A stretch of 64,000 nt of DNA from Phytophthora colocasiae. Taxonomy: Eukaryota; Oomycota; Peronosporomycetes; Peronosporales; Peronosporaceae. Location of the stretch: the NCBI GenBank assembly GCA_018806915.1, contig JAGKQI010000010.1:248001-312000 (forward strand), given 5' to 3'. Shown here piece by piece: positions 43,524 through 55,400 of the stretch. Position 1 is the stretch's first letter; the number at the start of each line of letters is the position of its first letter. The notes beneath the pieces were generated by a model. It was not told the DNA's origin and ran no database searches. It saw only the letters and a program-made list of their open reading frames with translations. The translations under genes and the position numbers were made by a program.

Positions 43524-45075
43524 ATGTCAGCGCAAGTTGTTCCATGCACAGCTGGGGTCTTCGACTGTGCGATCAACAATTCCGGCTCCACCTGCGCTAA
43601 CTACAATGACAAGTACTGGAGTGTCCAGTCGTCCGAGTGGATGTTGGTATTCGGCTTCATCGTCATGGCTGCGATGGCTTGGCAAGTGGGGGCCAATGAC
43701 GTCGCCAACGCTTTCGGTACCAGTGTCGGTTCCAGAGCCATCAGGCGTGCTTGATTGGTGGCATCGCCAATTGGCTCGGGGCAGTGACACTGGGCTATGG
43801 AGTGTCGAGTACGATCCAAAGCGGCGTGGCCAACGTCACGGACGCAGACTGCTGGGCCTGCGGGTACTGCAACAGTCAGATCAGTGTGTACGCACTTGGA
43901 ATGATGTCCGCTTTGTTCGGAGGCGCGTCCTTCCTGTTCTTGGCTACACATTTCGCCATGCCTGTGAGTACGACCCACGCCATTGTAGGGGCGATCATCG
44001 GGATGACGATCGTCGACGTTGGAGGTCATTGTTTAAACTGGAACTTCAACGACGGCCTTGCTGGAATCGTGGCATCCTGGGGGATATCTCCTATATTCTC
44101 TGGAATCTCTGGAATCCTCATCTATTTGGCTACGCACTACACCATTATGGGATCCAAGCACAAAGTGCGCAATGCATTATGGACGGTGCCGATCCTGTAC
44201 GGTTTATCGACGTTCTTCGTGTTTTTCATGATCTTCCTCAACGCGGTGGTAGCGAAAGATGTGCACAAAGGGGTCATGGCCGGGGCCAGTGCTGGTTACA
44301 GCGTAGTGGTGGCTGGTATCACGCAGATCTTCCTCGTGCCGTACATTCGAGAGTCGAAAACGGGCAACTTCCTAGTAGAAGACCCAGAAGAAGACGAGGA
44401 AATGTATGAACAACACTCGTTGGTCATGACCCCCGATATCAACGGGGACAAAGTCCCCACTATCGTGGAGGACGGAGGTCGATCGTCCAGTTCGAGTCAA
44501 TTAAGTGCGGCGGACGCTCACTTGTTCGCTGAAATGGACAGACTGACAGAAGAGGAAAAGGACGCTATGTTCATCTTTCGATACCTGTTGGTCTTGGTAG
44601 CAACACTCGAATCCTTTGCACATGGTGCCAACGATACTGCGAACGCTACTGCACCAGTTGCAGCGCTATTCAACGTGTACGACAACGGTTTTGACGGTTG
44701 TTCGAACCGCGAGACTCCAGTGTGGATCATGGCGTCGCTGGTTGCTTCGTGTGTCTTGGGATCATTTTCCAAGGAGCTCCAGTCATGGAAACTATTGGCA
44801 AACGCATCGCACACATGGACATGCACCGCGGCTTCTCGATGGAGCTGTCGTCGACTATGACAGTTGTCATTGCCACGTTGCTCAAGCTGCCGGTTTCCAC
44901 GACCCACTGCGAAGTTGGCTCGGTGGTCTTCGTTAGTCTAGTGAATCCTGGCTGGAGGAAGATGTCCTTCCCGATGATGGGGAAGATCGTATTGAGCTGG
45001 TTGCTCACAGTCCCTACAACCGGCGCCGTAGCTGCGTTCCTCACCATGATCTTCCGATCCTACCTGAGGAACTGA
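43524..45075 (+). pseudogene. PiT-family (PHO4) inorganic phosphate transporter with frame breaks
   Basis: Predicted Na+- or H+-coupled phosphate symporter of the plasma membrane. ATG 43524. Both family signatures are present: GANDVANAFGTSVGS near residue 57 and HGANDTANATAPVAA in the C-terminal half, plus STTHAIVGAIIG and STTHCEVGSVV and an acidic/Ser-rich central loop. The frame breaks twice. After GSRAI (about 43740) the next conserved codons (QACLIGGI) are in another frame and about three residues are missing, which fits a 10-nt deletion. At GGG (44758-44760), VASCVLG is followed in a different frame by IIFQGAPVMETIGKRI, as if one G were lost. The end is a normal short C-terminus. Either a recent pseudogene or a mis-sequenced gene; the first lesion is harder to explain as error. 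Confidence 0.82.
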
Positions 45076-45512
45076 AGATTGCGAGCAAACCGATACCCTG
45101 CTGGCACTCGCTCGCAAACATAGTCATCACACGATTAGGATAGCATGATAAACTTCACTCAGCAGGAAGAACACGTCTTTCAATCCGATACAAGAAGGCT
45201 TTGAAATCTGTAGTAGAGATGCAGAGGTAGATGCGTGCACTTCTGAGGTAGAATGAGCACTCGGTGGGGGCGTGTGGTTCAACTGAATACTGCTATCATT
45301 GAAAACGTGCGTATGTAGCACGTTATTCCCGTTGACAAGGCTCCCGGTCCTGCTGAAAAGAAAATCCTCGCACGCGATCTTCGTTGACGGATGTCTGTCG
45401 GCTCGTAATCGCTGATGATGACCACATTGCAGGAGCGATTTCAGACACAGTTGTGTTGTGTACTTCATTCCTCAATTCTACCTGAAGAAGCACAAGCCAC
45501 TCGACCGCAGCC
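45076..45512. promoter_or_regulatory. Upstream region of bZIP gene 1 with conserved block
   Basis: Positions 45319-45424 hold CGTTATTCCCGTTGAC, then GCACGCGATC, CGTTGACGGATGTC and CTCGTAATCGCTGATGA. The same ordered words occur upstream of bZIP genes 2 and 3. An initiator-like TCATTCCTCAATTC lies at 45465-45478, about 35 nt before the ATG. Confidence 0.55.
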
Positions 45513-46490
45513 ATGGCCAGTTTCCTCTGTCCACCCAACAAGTATCAACTCAGTGACAATATCGTCGTCCAGCGTCGACCGGATCGTTCCGAGGACAATA
45601 GAGAAGTGTTCCGTTCGTTCACAACGGCGAGAAACTTCAGCGCTGCAGAGCCTCTGGAATCCCTCGCAAACGTGACCTCCAAACGACCAGAACCTGAACC
45701 GACTCGCAAGCTAAAAGTCTCCTCTTCTCGACGCGAACGTTGCCGTATCAATCAAGCTCGATACCGCAAGAGACAGCGAAAACTTGCAGAAGACTTGGAC
45801 AGTAGCATCCTACAGCTGAAGGAGGAAGTTCAGGGCCTCGAGATAAAGCATCAAGCAATGCTACGACGCGCTCCTACTACTGAAAATATCTGGAATGTGG
45901 CAACGGAGTATTTCCGGCTATTCGGACACGGATATGAGACCCCTGTGAGCACCCCAAAGCAGTCTTCTACCTCACCATTCGCTACAACCGACAGCAAGTT
46001 TGATACGACTCCGCTGCAACAGTCAAACCCTCAATTGGCGTTCCTACGTGGTAGTATGTCATCGAACGTTACCGACGGGATGCAGTGTGGACCTGACGCA
46101 CTACTGGAGAACTGGCGGCTTCTGTCTCTGTGCTACGACGACGTCAACGTCAAGCTCAAACGGTTGGAACAAGACGATGCTAGTGGAACCCTAGTGGGGA
46201 AGACTGTTCTAAGTGTGACCATTACTTAGAAAACGCTGGAGAATGTGTTTCCCCACTTGATTTCAGATGAGTCGCCACTGGCCTCCAAACTTCTCAACCA
46301 GCGACTTGCTCTCCAAGGATCGGTCCGCTTCGACTGGGACAAAGCGAGTGGCCGAGTTGTGAGGTTGTATTCTACCGCCGATATGATGACTCCAATGCTG
46401 GAGCTGCTCGGCAGCTTAGAGGACGTCGCGACAGTGTTCAACGGCGCTTTAGTGGGTCTAGACGGTAGATTTTTCAATTTCTACATGTAG
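45513..46490 (+). pseudogene. bZIP transcription factor 1 (Cys-type), in-frame stop
   Basis: Reads MASFLCPPNKYQLSDN..., as in the two paralogues. The basic region is SSRRERCRINQARYRKRQRK: aligned to GCN4-type bZIPs by the invariant Arg after the Ser/Cys position (here YR), the invariant Asn is Cys. A leucine-zipper-like coiled coil follows (LAEDLDSSILQLKEEVQGLE), then a family domain (WNVATEYFRLFGHGYE, NVTDGMQCGPDALLENWRLL, GSVRFDWDKASGRVVRL). TAG at 46227-46229 interrupts where paralogues have GAG or AAG; the frame continues with conserved sequence to 46490. The truncated product (238 aa) would keep the bZIP but lose the last 87 residues. Either a nonsense allele or an error. Confidence 0.82.
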
Positions 46491-47091
46491 TTCATGTACA
46501 GTTGAAATGTTACACTGAAATTCATCAATGGAATCAAGATGGCAATCAGTGATTGCGAGCTGCCCGCATTGTCATCAAGGATCGCGTAAGCCAAAGAACC
46601 GGTCAACATAGATAACGTGCTGGACAGTGGCTAAATATCGCTCCATGACGTGACATCCATGCGGAAACGTACTGTACCGCACATGTACCCCCGTGTTGTT
46701 GTCGTGCTCTAACGTTGAAAATCATATCGTTGCCTTGCTGTCGTTTGAGCCTCGTCGCTCGTCGATACTTTGCCAAGTTGTACATACATACATGTACGCA
46801 GTTTTTAACTCAACTGTGTTGCCATTGAGGTTGCTTACGGCTCGCTATGAAACGTGAGTTCACGTTATCTCTGTTGACGGTTCCGAGGCTCTGACCATCT
46901 CCGCACGCTATCGTTGTTGACGAATGTCCACAGCACGTAATCGGTGATGACCAGGGGACAAGCAACCGACTGTGGACTGGTCTCTGGTCTACTGCTCTTA
47001 GTGTCGGCTGAGTGACTGTGTACATCCTTCCTCAAGCTTTAAGCTGTTCAGTTCGCATTTCTCCACCGACAACGCAGATCAAAAGACCAAA
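46491..47091. promoter_or_regulatory. Upstream region of bZIP gene 2 with conserved block
   Basis: 601 bp. The block at 46861-46952 (CGTTATCTCTGTTGACGG, GCACGCTATCGTTGTTGACG, ACGTAATCGGTGATGACC) corresponds to those of genes 1 and 3. A weak initiator-like TCCTTCCTCAAGCTTT lies near 47024-47040. Confidence 0.5.
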
Positions 47092-48165
47092 ATGGCCAGT
47101 AGCTTCCTCACACCACCGAACAACTACGCGTTAAGCGATCAAGTCATAGGCGGAGTAGTCCAACGTGTCGGCAATCGTCTAGGACGTACCGAAGCTCGAG
47201 AAATCTCTCGGTATACCCAAGCAAGACAAACGTTCTCCTATGAAGGAGAATCGACCAGAATCGAGAAACGTCAACGGGATCTCGACCCCCTTGCTGACTT
47301 GGCCACTACCCGCCCTACCACGGTGGCTCCCATGACAGAAGGAAGTACCAAACGGAAGATGAAAGTCTCCCCGTCTCGACGTGAACGTTGCCGGATCAAC
47401 CAGGCTAGATACAGGAAGAGACAGCGACAGTACGCGGAGAACCTGGACGCGAGTATCGCCAGTCTAGAGCAGGAGATCCAAGAACTCGAGAACGAACGCC
47501 AGGATAACCTGTGTAGAGCACCGTCCAAAGACAGTGTGTGGGTTGTGGCTACGGAGTACTTTAGGCTGTTCCGCTACGGGTACATGGCGCCTATGATGGC
47601 TCCTGAGAGAAGAACAGTCTTGACGGACAGCAACGGGAATAAACGTCGTCCGAAAGAGCAAAAGTCTAACGTTCAACTCGATTTCTTCAAGTCGACAATG
47701 GCGAAAGATGTGACCGACGGAGACCGATGTGGAGCGGAGGCTCTACTTGAGAGCTGGCGGTTGTTGTCGCTCTACTTTGACGACGTTCACGTCCAACCGA
47801 AGCGGTTAGAGCAGGTCTCGACTGGTTCTCTACTTGCTTCGACTATCATCAGCCTCACTATTACCAAGAACAGTTTACAGAGTGCGTTCCCTCACCTTCT
47901 CGCTAGTCATAAAGTGGAAGGAGAATCACAAGTCGAGTGGTCTCCTTTATGTGAGAAACTACTGAACCAGCGGGTGGTTCTACACGGCTCCGTTCGATTT
48001 GACTGGGATTCGTCGCTGGGACGCGTTATCCACGTAGAATCCAAAATGGATTTCCTCACGCCGCTGTTGAAGCTTTTGGGTAGTCTAAACGAGGTAGCTA
48101 AAGTGTTTGAGAAGGCTCTCGTGACACCTGAAGGGAAAATGATCGGAGAACGTAAAGACGCTTGA
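47092..48165 (+). CDS. bZIP transcription factor 2 (Cys-type)
   Basis: 357 aa, intact, single exon. N-terminus MASSFLTPPNNYALSDQV, then a polar region, basic region SPSRRERCRINQARYRKRQR with Cys at the invariant Asn, and a heptad coiled coil (LDASIASLEQEIQELENE). The C-terminal family domain follows: VWVVATEYFRLFRYGY, KDVTDGDRCGAEALLESWRL, and GSVRFDWDSSLGRV. This last domain has the size and texture of an NTF2/SnoaL-like fold (inference). Acts in the nucleus if the family assignment holds; targets unknown. Tandem duplicate of genes 1 and 3, same strand, sharing upstream words. Confidence 0.87.
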   Translation: MASSFLTPPNNYALSDQVIGGVVQRVGNRLGRTEAREISRYTQARQTFSYEGESTRIEKRQRDLDPLADLATTRPTTVAPMTEGSTKRKMKVSPSRRERCRINQARYRKRQRQYAENLDASIASLEQEIQELENERQDNLCRAPSKDSVWVVATEYFRLFRYGYMAPMMAPERRTVLTDSNGNKRRPKEQKSNVQLDFFKSTMAKDVTDGDRCGAEALLESWRLLSLYFDDVHVQPKRLEQVSTGSLLASTIISLTITKNSLQSAFPHLLASHKVEGESQVEWSPLCEKLLNQRVVLHGSVRFDWDSSLGRVIHVESKMDFLTPLLKLLGSLNEVAKVFEKALVTPEGKMIGERKDA

Positions 48166-48605
48166 GTTCACAGAAACAAAAGAGAATCAAACTAGTGTTT
48201 AAAAGCCATTCCACGTTTCACTGTCCTTCTCGCCATCGTTTGTGGCAAAACTGTTGACGCAGGATGCGAGGCAAAGCTATTCGCGTAAACCTTTGTCGGT
48301 CAGATGGTGGAAATGTTGCTTACGAGGTATCGCAAATACCATTTGTGTCGCCTCGTGCCGCACAAAATGCACATGATGTGCCATCCGTTGGTTCACAAAG
48401 CCACAAATTTTCCACTGCATGTCATGAAGCGTGAGCAGCTCGTTATCTCTGTTGACAAGGGATGCAAATCCGGACTTGCTCTCTTGTGCACGCGATCGTT
48501 GTTTACACGGAAGGCTGGATACGGCCTCAGCTCGTAATCAGTGATGACCGGAAAAAATTACGGGGCCTTGGTCTCCACTTTCGATTCCTCCATTCAAAGC
48601 TCACA
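48166..48605. promoter_or_regulatory. Upstream region of bZIP gene 3 with conserved block
   Basis: The block at 48440-48551 (CGTTATCTCTGTTGACAAGG, GCACGCGATCGTTGTTTAC, CTCGTAATCAGTGATGACC) matches those of genes 1 and 2. TTCGATTCCTCCATTCAAAG just before the ATG is initiator-like. Confidence 0.5.
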
Positions 48606-49478
48606 ATGCACAGCTTCCTCGTCCCTCCCAACCAGTTTTCACTCAGCGACGTAGTAACCCCCTTTCACGTCGAGTACGATAGCCACAAACGTTTGCCGTC
48701 GATTCAGTCAATCGCCCCGAAATCCGCCACGAAACTTTCCAAGACGAAAGCAAAGCGTCAATTGAAAGTTCCTGCAAGTCGTCGGGAGCGCTGTCGAATC
48801 AACCAAGCACGATACAGGAAGAGACAACGACAGCACGCAGATGACCTCAATAGCAGCCTCGAACAGCTTCAGCAGGAGATTCAAGAATTGGAAACTACCC
48901 GGCAGACTATTCTACGCTCTTCGTCAACGGACCAGAGTGTGTGGGTCGTTGCCACCGAATACTTCCGACACTTCAGCCACGGCTACGTGTCGACGCAGTA
49001 TGAACCGGAATCACCGTTGAAACTGAATCAACACGTGCAACTTGACTTTCTGAAGGCCAATTTCGCTGCGGATGTGACAGACGGGCTGTCGTGTGGAGCT
49101 GAGGCGATTCTGAAGCATTGGGAACTGTTTACAAACTACCATAAGGATGCTAAGGTGCAACTCAAGCGGTTGGATCAAGTCAATTCGGATTCGCTTCTTG
49201 CTGCAGTGAAGATGAGCTTCACAGTGACAGAGAACACGTTGCAGCAGTTCTACCCACACTTGAAGGGAGAATTGGCCGGAAAACTACTCAATCAGCACAT
49301 TACGGCGGCTGGCTCCGTGCGTTTTGACTGGGACGAAACTACTGGTCGCGTAGTACGTCTTGAGTCGAAAATCGACCTGTTGACACCTATACTCAAGCTG
49401 GTAGGCACTTTGGAGAACGTTGCGGCTGTATTCAACTACGCACGGATCTCTCCTGACGGTAGAATCAAAGGGTTTTAA
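48606..49478 (+). CDS. bZIP transcription factor 3 (Cys-type)
   Basis: 290 aa from ATG 48606 (MHSFLVPPNQFSLSDVV), chosen because genes 1 and 2 start the same way; the frame is open upstream. Basic region ASRRERCRINQARYRKRQRQ, again Cys for Asn, then a coiled coil (LNSSLEQLQQEIQELETT). Family domain: VWVVATEYFRHFSHGY, DVTDGLSCGAEAILKHWELF, GSVRFDWDETTGRVVRLES. The linker before the bZIP is shorter than in gene 2. It ends 7 bp from the CFAP47-like gene's stop on the other strand, so the two transcripts must overlap at their 3' ends. Confidence 0.87.
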   Translation: MHSFLVPPNQFSLSDVVTPFHVEYDSHKRLPSIQSIAPKSATKLSKTKAKRQLKVPASRRERCRINQARYRKRQRQHADDLNSSLEQLQQEIQELETTRQTILRSSSTDQSVWVVATEYFRHFSHGYVSTQYEPESPLKLNQHVQLDFLKANFAADVTDGLSCGAEAILKHWELFTNYHKDAKVQLKRLDQVNSDSLLAAVKMSFTVTENTLQQFYPHLKGELAGKLLNQHITAAGSVRFDWDETTGRVVRLESKIDLLTPILKLVGTLENVAAVFNYARISPDGRIKGF

Positions 49479-49485
49479 GATGAAA

Positions 49486-52400
49486 CTACTTTTTAGTGTT
49501 GCGTTGCCGTCGTTCTACTCGTTGTTCACTTGTGATCCCGAGTCTCGCACGTGAAGCACTAGAGCTCATACTACTCCCAATACCAGTGGTTCTACTACCT
49601 GGAGTAGCGTCAGGATAAACTCCTTTAACGTTGAACGTCCACTGCATTTCCTCGGTACAAATGACGAGCTGACCTGACTGCATTTTGCCATATCCCGTGG
49701 GTGTGAACGATACTACGAAGACGGCTCCGTCCTCGCTCCCGTACGGCGGCAATTCCCCCTCCGCAGGGTAAACAGTGAACGCACTGGAAGATCCGACTGA
49801 GAATTCAGCCAGAAAACTCGCCGACTGTCGGAACTGGTTGCGTAGTTGAAAGCTCACGGACGACGTCTGGTTCAAACTCGACTCGATGGTCAGGACGTCG
49901 TCCACGGGGGGATCTCCAGCGTCCAAGGACACGTCGAAGCGCCACAGTCCCCCACTCTTCTTCTTCACTACCAGAGCTACCGAACCTCGATATGGACGTA
50001 AAGGTTCGAACCGAAGTGTGTACGGTAGAACGGTAGATCCTGGACTGAGAGACATTGGTAATGGAATCACGGTCAAAGCCCGTTCGATAGCGGTAGACGT
50101 TGCCATGGAACCGAACCGACTGGCGTCAATCTCCCATTCTACCGTGAACGTCTCGTTACCTGGATTCATACCGTTCGGTGCTGCAAGTAGTTCGCATTCT
50201 ACGCGTTTTTCAACGGAATCACGTGCTTGACAGGCTAACACTGCTAGGATTTTAGGGTGAAGAGGAGCTTCTGCCACGCCTCTTAAAGGGTATCTCCACT
50301 CCAATTCCGCATAGTCATCTCCTCCGTGTACTACCAATTCTGCACGTGTTTCACTCACAACCCGAGGTAAAAAAGAGATCGGAACTTGGAGGAGACCAAA
50401 GCTTTCCATCAACACTCTACGTTTCTTCAACAACATGTCGAATACAGGAGCTGAAGTTGAACCCCGAGGCGAAGGGGGAGGCGAGTTCTCAGACTTCTCA
50501 GCTACCAGTTGAACGTCCACTCGTAGAGGAACAGCGAACGGATTCTTGAACGTAAACAGCGTTGATGCAGCTTCGTGGACTCGAGCAGTGACAACCAGCG
50601 GCTTCATGACGCTCGGAGCTCGTCCACGACCTCGAACAGTGAATTCCCAGTCACTTGCGACGTCTTTTTCGAAGAAAATGATACTGCTGCTCTCGAAATC
50701 GGATAGGGAGGAAGGGGTGTATTCTACGACGACACTGGCACGACCAAAGGGCTGTAACAGTACACGAGTCGGAGTTTTACCGGAGTTATTGGAGCCTTTG
50801 ATGGAGAAATTGCGCGTATTTGTCACTCGATATTGCAGTTGGAGCTCCTGGTCGCTTGGATTCTGTAGCCATAATGGTTGTGTGCATACATCTCCAACAG
50901 CACAAGACATATCGTCAAGGTCTTGAGCTGGAGCAGGTTCAGCTATAAGGGTTAATTGGTACCAGAACTGTCCGACTGCATCACTGGAGAATAAAATCGC
51001 TCCTTCTTCTCCATTTCCCGTTAATAGTAGTGGGGAATACACTAGTTCGTAGACTCCAGACTGTCGAGCTTCAAGAGTGAATGTCGTGGGTCCAAGTAGT
51101 CCACGACCTCGTAGTTCGACGTTGAAAACTGTTTCAGTGTCTAAAGGGTTATTTAACCCGATTTCAATCCCCACTGCTCCTCGTACTGGAGCTTTCATTT
51201 CCAGAGTAGTCTCGGGTTCTGGAGGACTTACAGAAGCTTCCACTGTGTACCACAAATACTCATTGGTCGCTTCATTCGTGAACGTAACAGAGCCAAAGTA
51301 TGAGCCACTGACAAGTGGACTAAAAGTGAGAGGGTATTTCACACATCGGTTGGTTCCTGCAGGCACTGAGATTGTGGAAGCTCCAACGACATCTCGTAGA
51401 TCCGACTCCACTTTGAAATTTTGAGTAGAATTGTCACCACCAGGTAGAGCAAAAACATCGAAATTGTGGATAATACTGGAACGAGCTTGACAGTTTAACA
51501 CTACGTGATCTTGAGCCAAAGGTTCCTCCCCATAACCACTGAGCTCAAACTCAAACTGTTGTTGTGTTGCAGTGTTCAAAAGGACAAATGTCCTGGTTTC
51601 ATGGTACATCCACGACGGAGTGAAGGTTAACGGATACGTTGCAGAACGTTTGGCAGGTACCACAAGATTTGGAGGCCCTGAAAACATCGAAGCGGGGGGT
51701 TTTCCTACTGGATTATCACTGTTACCATTACTGAAAATGGCTTTAAGGGACCAAGTCGTTTCCGTTGGATTGGAAAGGGGGATCTCCTGGACGATACTGT
51801 GTCTGGCTGGAGCAACGAACTCCAATTGGGTCTTTACATTCGGTTCCTTCACTTTAGCCACCAGGTCGTATACGCGTAAGTCACTGCTTCCACAACTCGT
51901 ATTTCGAGATCGTAAAAGTAATTTACAAGCGTACCGACCTGCTCCTTTCGGTTGAAAATCGATTAAAACACTGTTCGCACCTGCAAGTACCGAGCGAGGA
52001 GTTCCAAGTCTTGCTTGATTGGCTTTCAGAGGGACTTTAGGGCCGGATGAATCAACTCCAGAAGTATCTGATCTCCCTGAAACTGGTATAGGTTTATTCA
52101 ATCCAGTGGAAAGAGTTAATTCCGGTACATTCGCAGTGAAATAGGGAGAGTTAAACTCAACCATGTACGTGGAGTGATGGCTCTCTTCACAGCGTTTTAA
52201 TCCATCCTTGAGCTTCGTTCGTAATTGACCACTAGCTCTGTCTACGAAAGTGGTAAGTGCACGGGTTAAAAGCGGATTTTTCACTGGAATAGTCAATTCT
52301 CGAACGAATCGGAACCGAGCAGTGGTAGCTCCTGCACTGGATGCAGCAGAAGCTTCACATTGAATCTCCAGCGTTTCGAGACTTGCAGGTAGATTCGCTA

Positions 52401-55400
52401 CTGCGTGGACTTCGTACAGGAATTCACCGATGTTTTCATCCAAAAAGAGAAGTTGACAACGATAATTCCCTGGAACTAGAGGCAAAAACTCCAATTTCAC
52501 TTTAGCAGAGCCGTTCTTACGAATCGCCACTGCTGCAGTGGTTATTCCAGTTGGTACAGCTAAATTTCCATCCGTTGGAGCTTCATCACTTCTCATACTG
52601 TTGCTGTTGCTGCCTGATGTACCGAAATCCGGTAAGTAAAAAGGCTGTTGAGCTGCGAGACACCACGAGAAATCTCCATCTTCACCTCGTAATTTACCAG
52701 ATATACTGTTTCTCTTACTAGATGGCTCGGAATTCATTCCAAAACCTGAACTGTTGGCGCCAACGACACTACGGCGTCGATTTCCTCGAGATGAAGGCAA
52801 AATACCAGCAGGAAGAGATCCCGACCCTGAAGTAGCTTCTCCTCCAGTTGGTGTTTGCTGCTGCTGAGTCATCGATAGTTTGAAGTTCGCGTTAGTTGGG
52901 AATTGATTCTCGATCGTGATCTCTTCCACTCGTTTCTCGTACGTTTTCGTCTCCAGTTGGATAATTCGAACTGGTTTTCGTGAAACGATGTTGGATTCCA
53001 GTAAAAAGACCATCGTAGCTCCCCCTCCGCCTACAGAAGACGTTCCAGCGATATCTCCTCTTACCGCTTGGAAAACTAGTCGAGCTGTGACTTTTCTCGA
53101 AAAACGAGGACGAAAAGTGACGACAAAAGCCACCGTTTTACCAGGATCCAGTACCAATTCGTTGGATTCGATCGTGAACTCACTCGCTGCATCTGTAGAA
53201 CTTGAACCATTCCCATTACGATCAACTCCATCCAAGAAAACATGGTATCGTAGTGGTCGAGCGCTGGGGTTCTTTAATTCAATACTTTTCTCCAGCACTT
53301 GCCCCAAACCTCCACGGAATTCGATCGTAGCTTTCGGAATGAACTGAGGTAGTGTCTGCTGCAAGTGAAGTAGCAGTAAAAGGGTCTCTCGTCCAGTAAA
53401 TTGACGCAGAAATCGATCAGAATCAAGTCCAAAATCCAACCCGAAAGCTCCTAAAGTCTGTAACAAAATACCCGCCTGATGCTGGAGCTGAGCAGCCGAT
53501 GGAGGTCTTCGAGATCGGGAGTCAGAGACCCAACGGAAACAGTGATAAGCACTTTGATCCACTGACAGCGTGGGGATGTGAGAAGCTACAAGATGGAAAA
53601 GCCAACGACCATCCCGTAAATCCCTTCCAAGATCCAGTAATTGAGCTTCTAGTAGATTTCCAGTTAAAGAATTTGGGGATTTCTGAAGAAGTTTAACTCG
53701 ATCGCAGAGCCATTGGAGAAGGACCATTTCCGCTTCACTATAGATATTACTCCCTTGACACGCACGTCCAGTTGGGGTTAAATGTTTTTCACTTTTTGGT
53801 TTGTCTTTAACGTCATTTTCCCCTTGAAGTTGCATCTGGTAACTTTTCCAAGTGATTCGAGAAAGTAAAAAACACTTGATGACTTGGTAAATTACTTTCA
53901 TCCACGCTGCGATACTGATAGCTTTCCACCCGTTCTTAAGTACTCTGCGTCTCGATACAAATGGAAGAGTAGCAAGAGATGGAGAAGAGAGAAGAGCGGG
54001 ATCAGCTTGAGGACTTTCACACGCGCGTAAGTAAAATTCCTGCGATAGAAGATGTTCCGGGAAGACATCGTGTACCATAGCCCCGTAAGATCGAAGGAAT
54101 CGTAAAAGCTCCATGAATTGGTTCGTCTGTTGTGTAAGTTGGTCCTTTTTCGAGGGTTGAGCAGCTGAAGAGGACGAATTAGCTGTTGATCCAGTCGCTT
54201 TAACGTCTCCAGTCGTTGAATTAGCAACTTTCCGCTTGGTAGTCGGATTATTACCACCTCGAAGTGTTGGAATCGCTAATCCCCCAGGTTTCTTAACGCA
54301 GATCATATCCAGGAGTTCATACAACGGACGACCAGCATTATCAGCGAAATCTTCAGGGAATTTCATGACAGGAGTCTTGAGGAAATTCGAGTTAAGGTAC
54401 TGCATCACGAGTTGAATTTCTCCCTCACTAAACGGTACAGAAGGGGTTGAAAGGGAACTTTTAGCTTCTCCTTCTTCCAGTTCACTTGATGCGTCTACCA
54501 CTACGAAACCATTCGCAGTTAAAGACAATTGAGATTCTTTGTGTTTTTCACGTTCTGCTTGAGCTTGTGAAGTGGTAAGTAAATAAACTGGGAATCGACC
54601 TGAAACGTGAGTGTAGAACTGGAAATCACCTGTAGGTTGAACTTCTGGTTCAGTGCTCTTGCCACTGGCAGATCCTATACGTTTAGGCCTATTATCACTC
54701 TCCAGCTCAACTTTAGAAGTTCCTTTTCGTTGTGGAGTATTATCTTCCAGTTCTGCTGCTAAATTATGCCTTTGAAGAAAATTGTAGTTGGTGAATAAAC
54801 AATTCTCAGCACATCCAGCCACTGGTAATGCAAATGAGTTCCCTTCAGCATCAAAGAACTCAAGTCGAGCATTAAACGCCACACTGGAAGTACTAGAGAA
54901 ACGTAACTCCACTGGGAGACTTGGACATGCCATACTCAAGGTCTTCCCACTAGGAAAAAGAACAGTTAAAGGCGCTCGTGACGTATCCAAAGGAACTCGA
55001 CAAGCCACTTCGAGATGGTCGTAACCTGTAGCGATCACTTGAAACTTTGCGGTTGCTGTGAATCCAAGAGGAACTGTCGGAAGAACTACACTATTAGTCG
55101 AAAAAGACAAGTGGGGGTGGATTCCTTCACCCCGTAAGCTCAAATTCACGTACAGTTCTTCATCTACCAGCAATGGTAACTCGTCTTCTGCGTATTCCAC
55201 TGCATCCAACGGTAAGAAACTCACTCGGATCGTCACTTCTTCACCTATTGCTAGTTCTCCATGATCTGGAGCGACATGAAACACAACCGAGGTCGCACTA
55301 CTCGTAGGGTTAGCAGAAGCGATTCGTTTCGCTAAAGCTGATCCAGAAGTCCCTGAATTCGTTGCAGAAGCGGCACCAGCAGCGAAAGTCACGAGATTCC

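Noticed and set aside
43315..44409. 364-codon frame overlapping the phosphate transporter
   Set aside because: Different frame, no membrane segments or motifs; the PiT signatures lie in the other frames.
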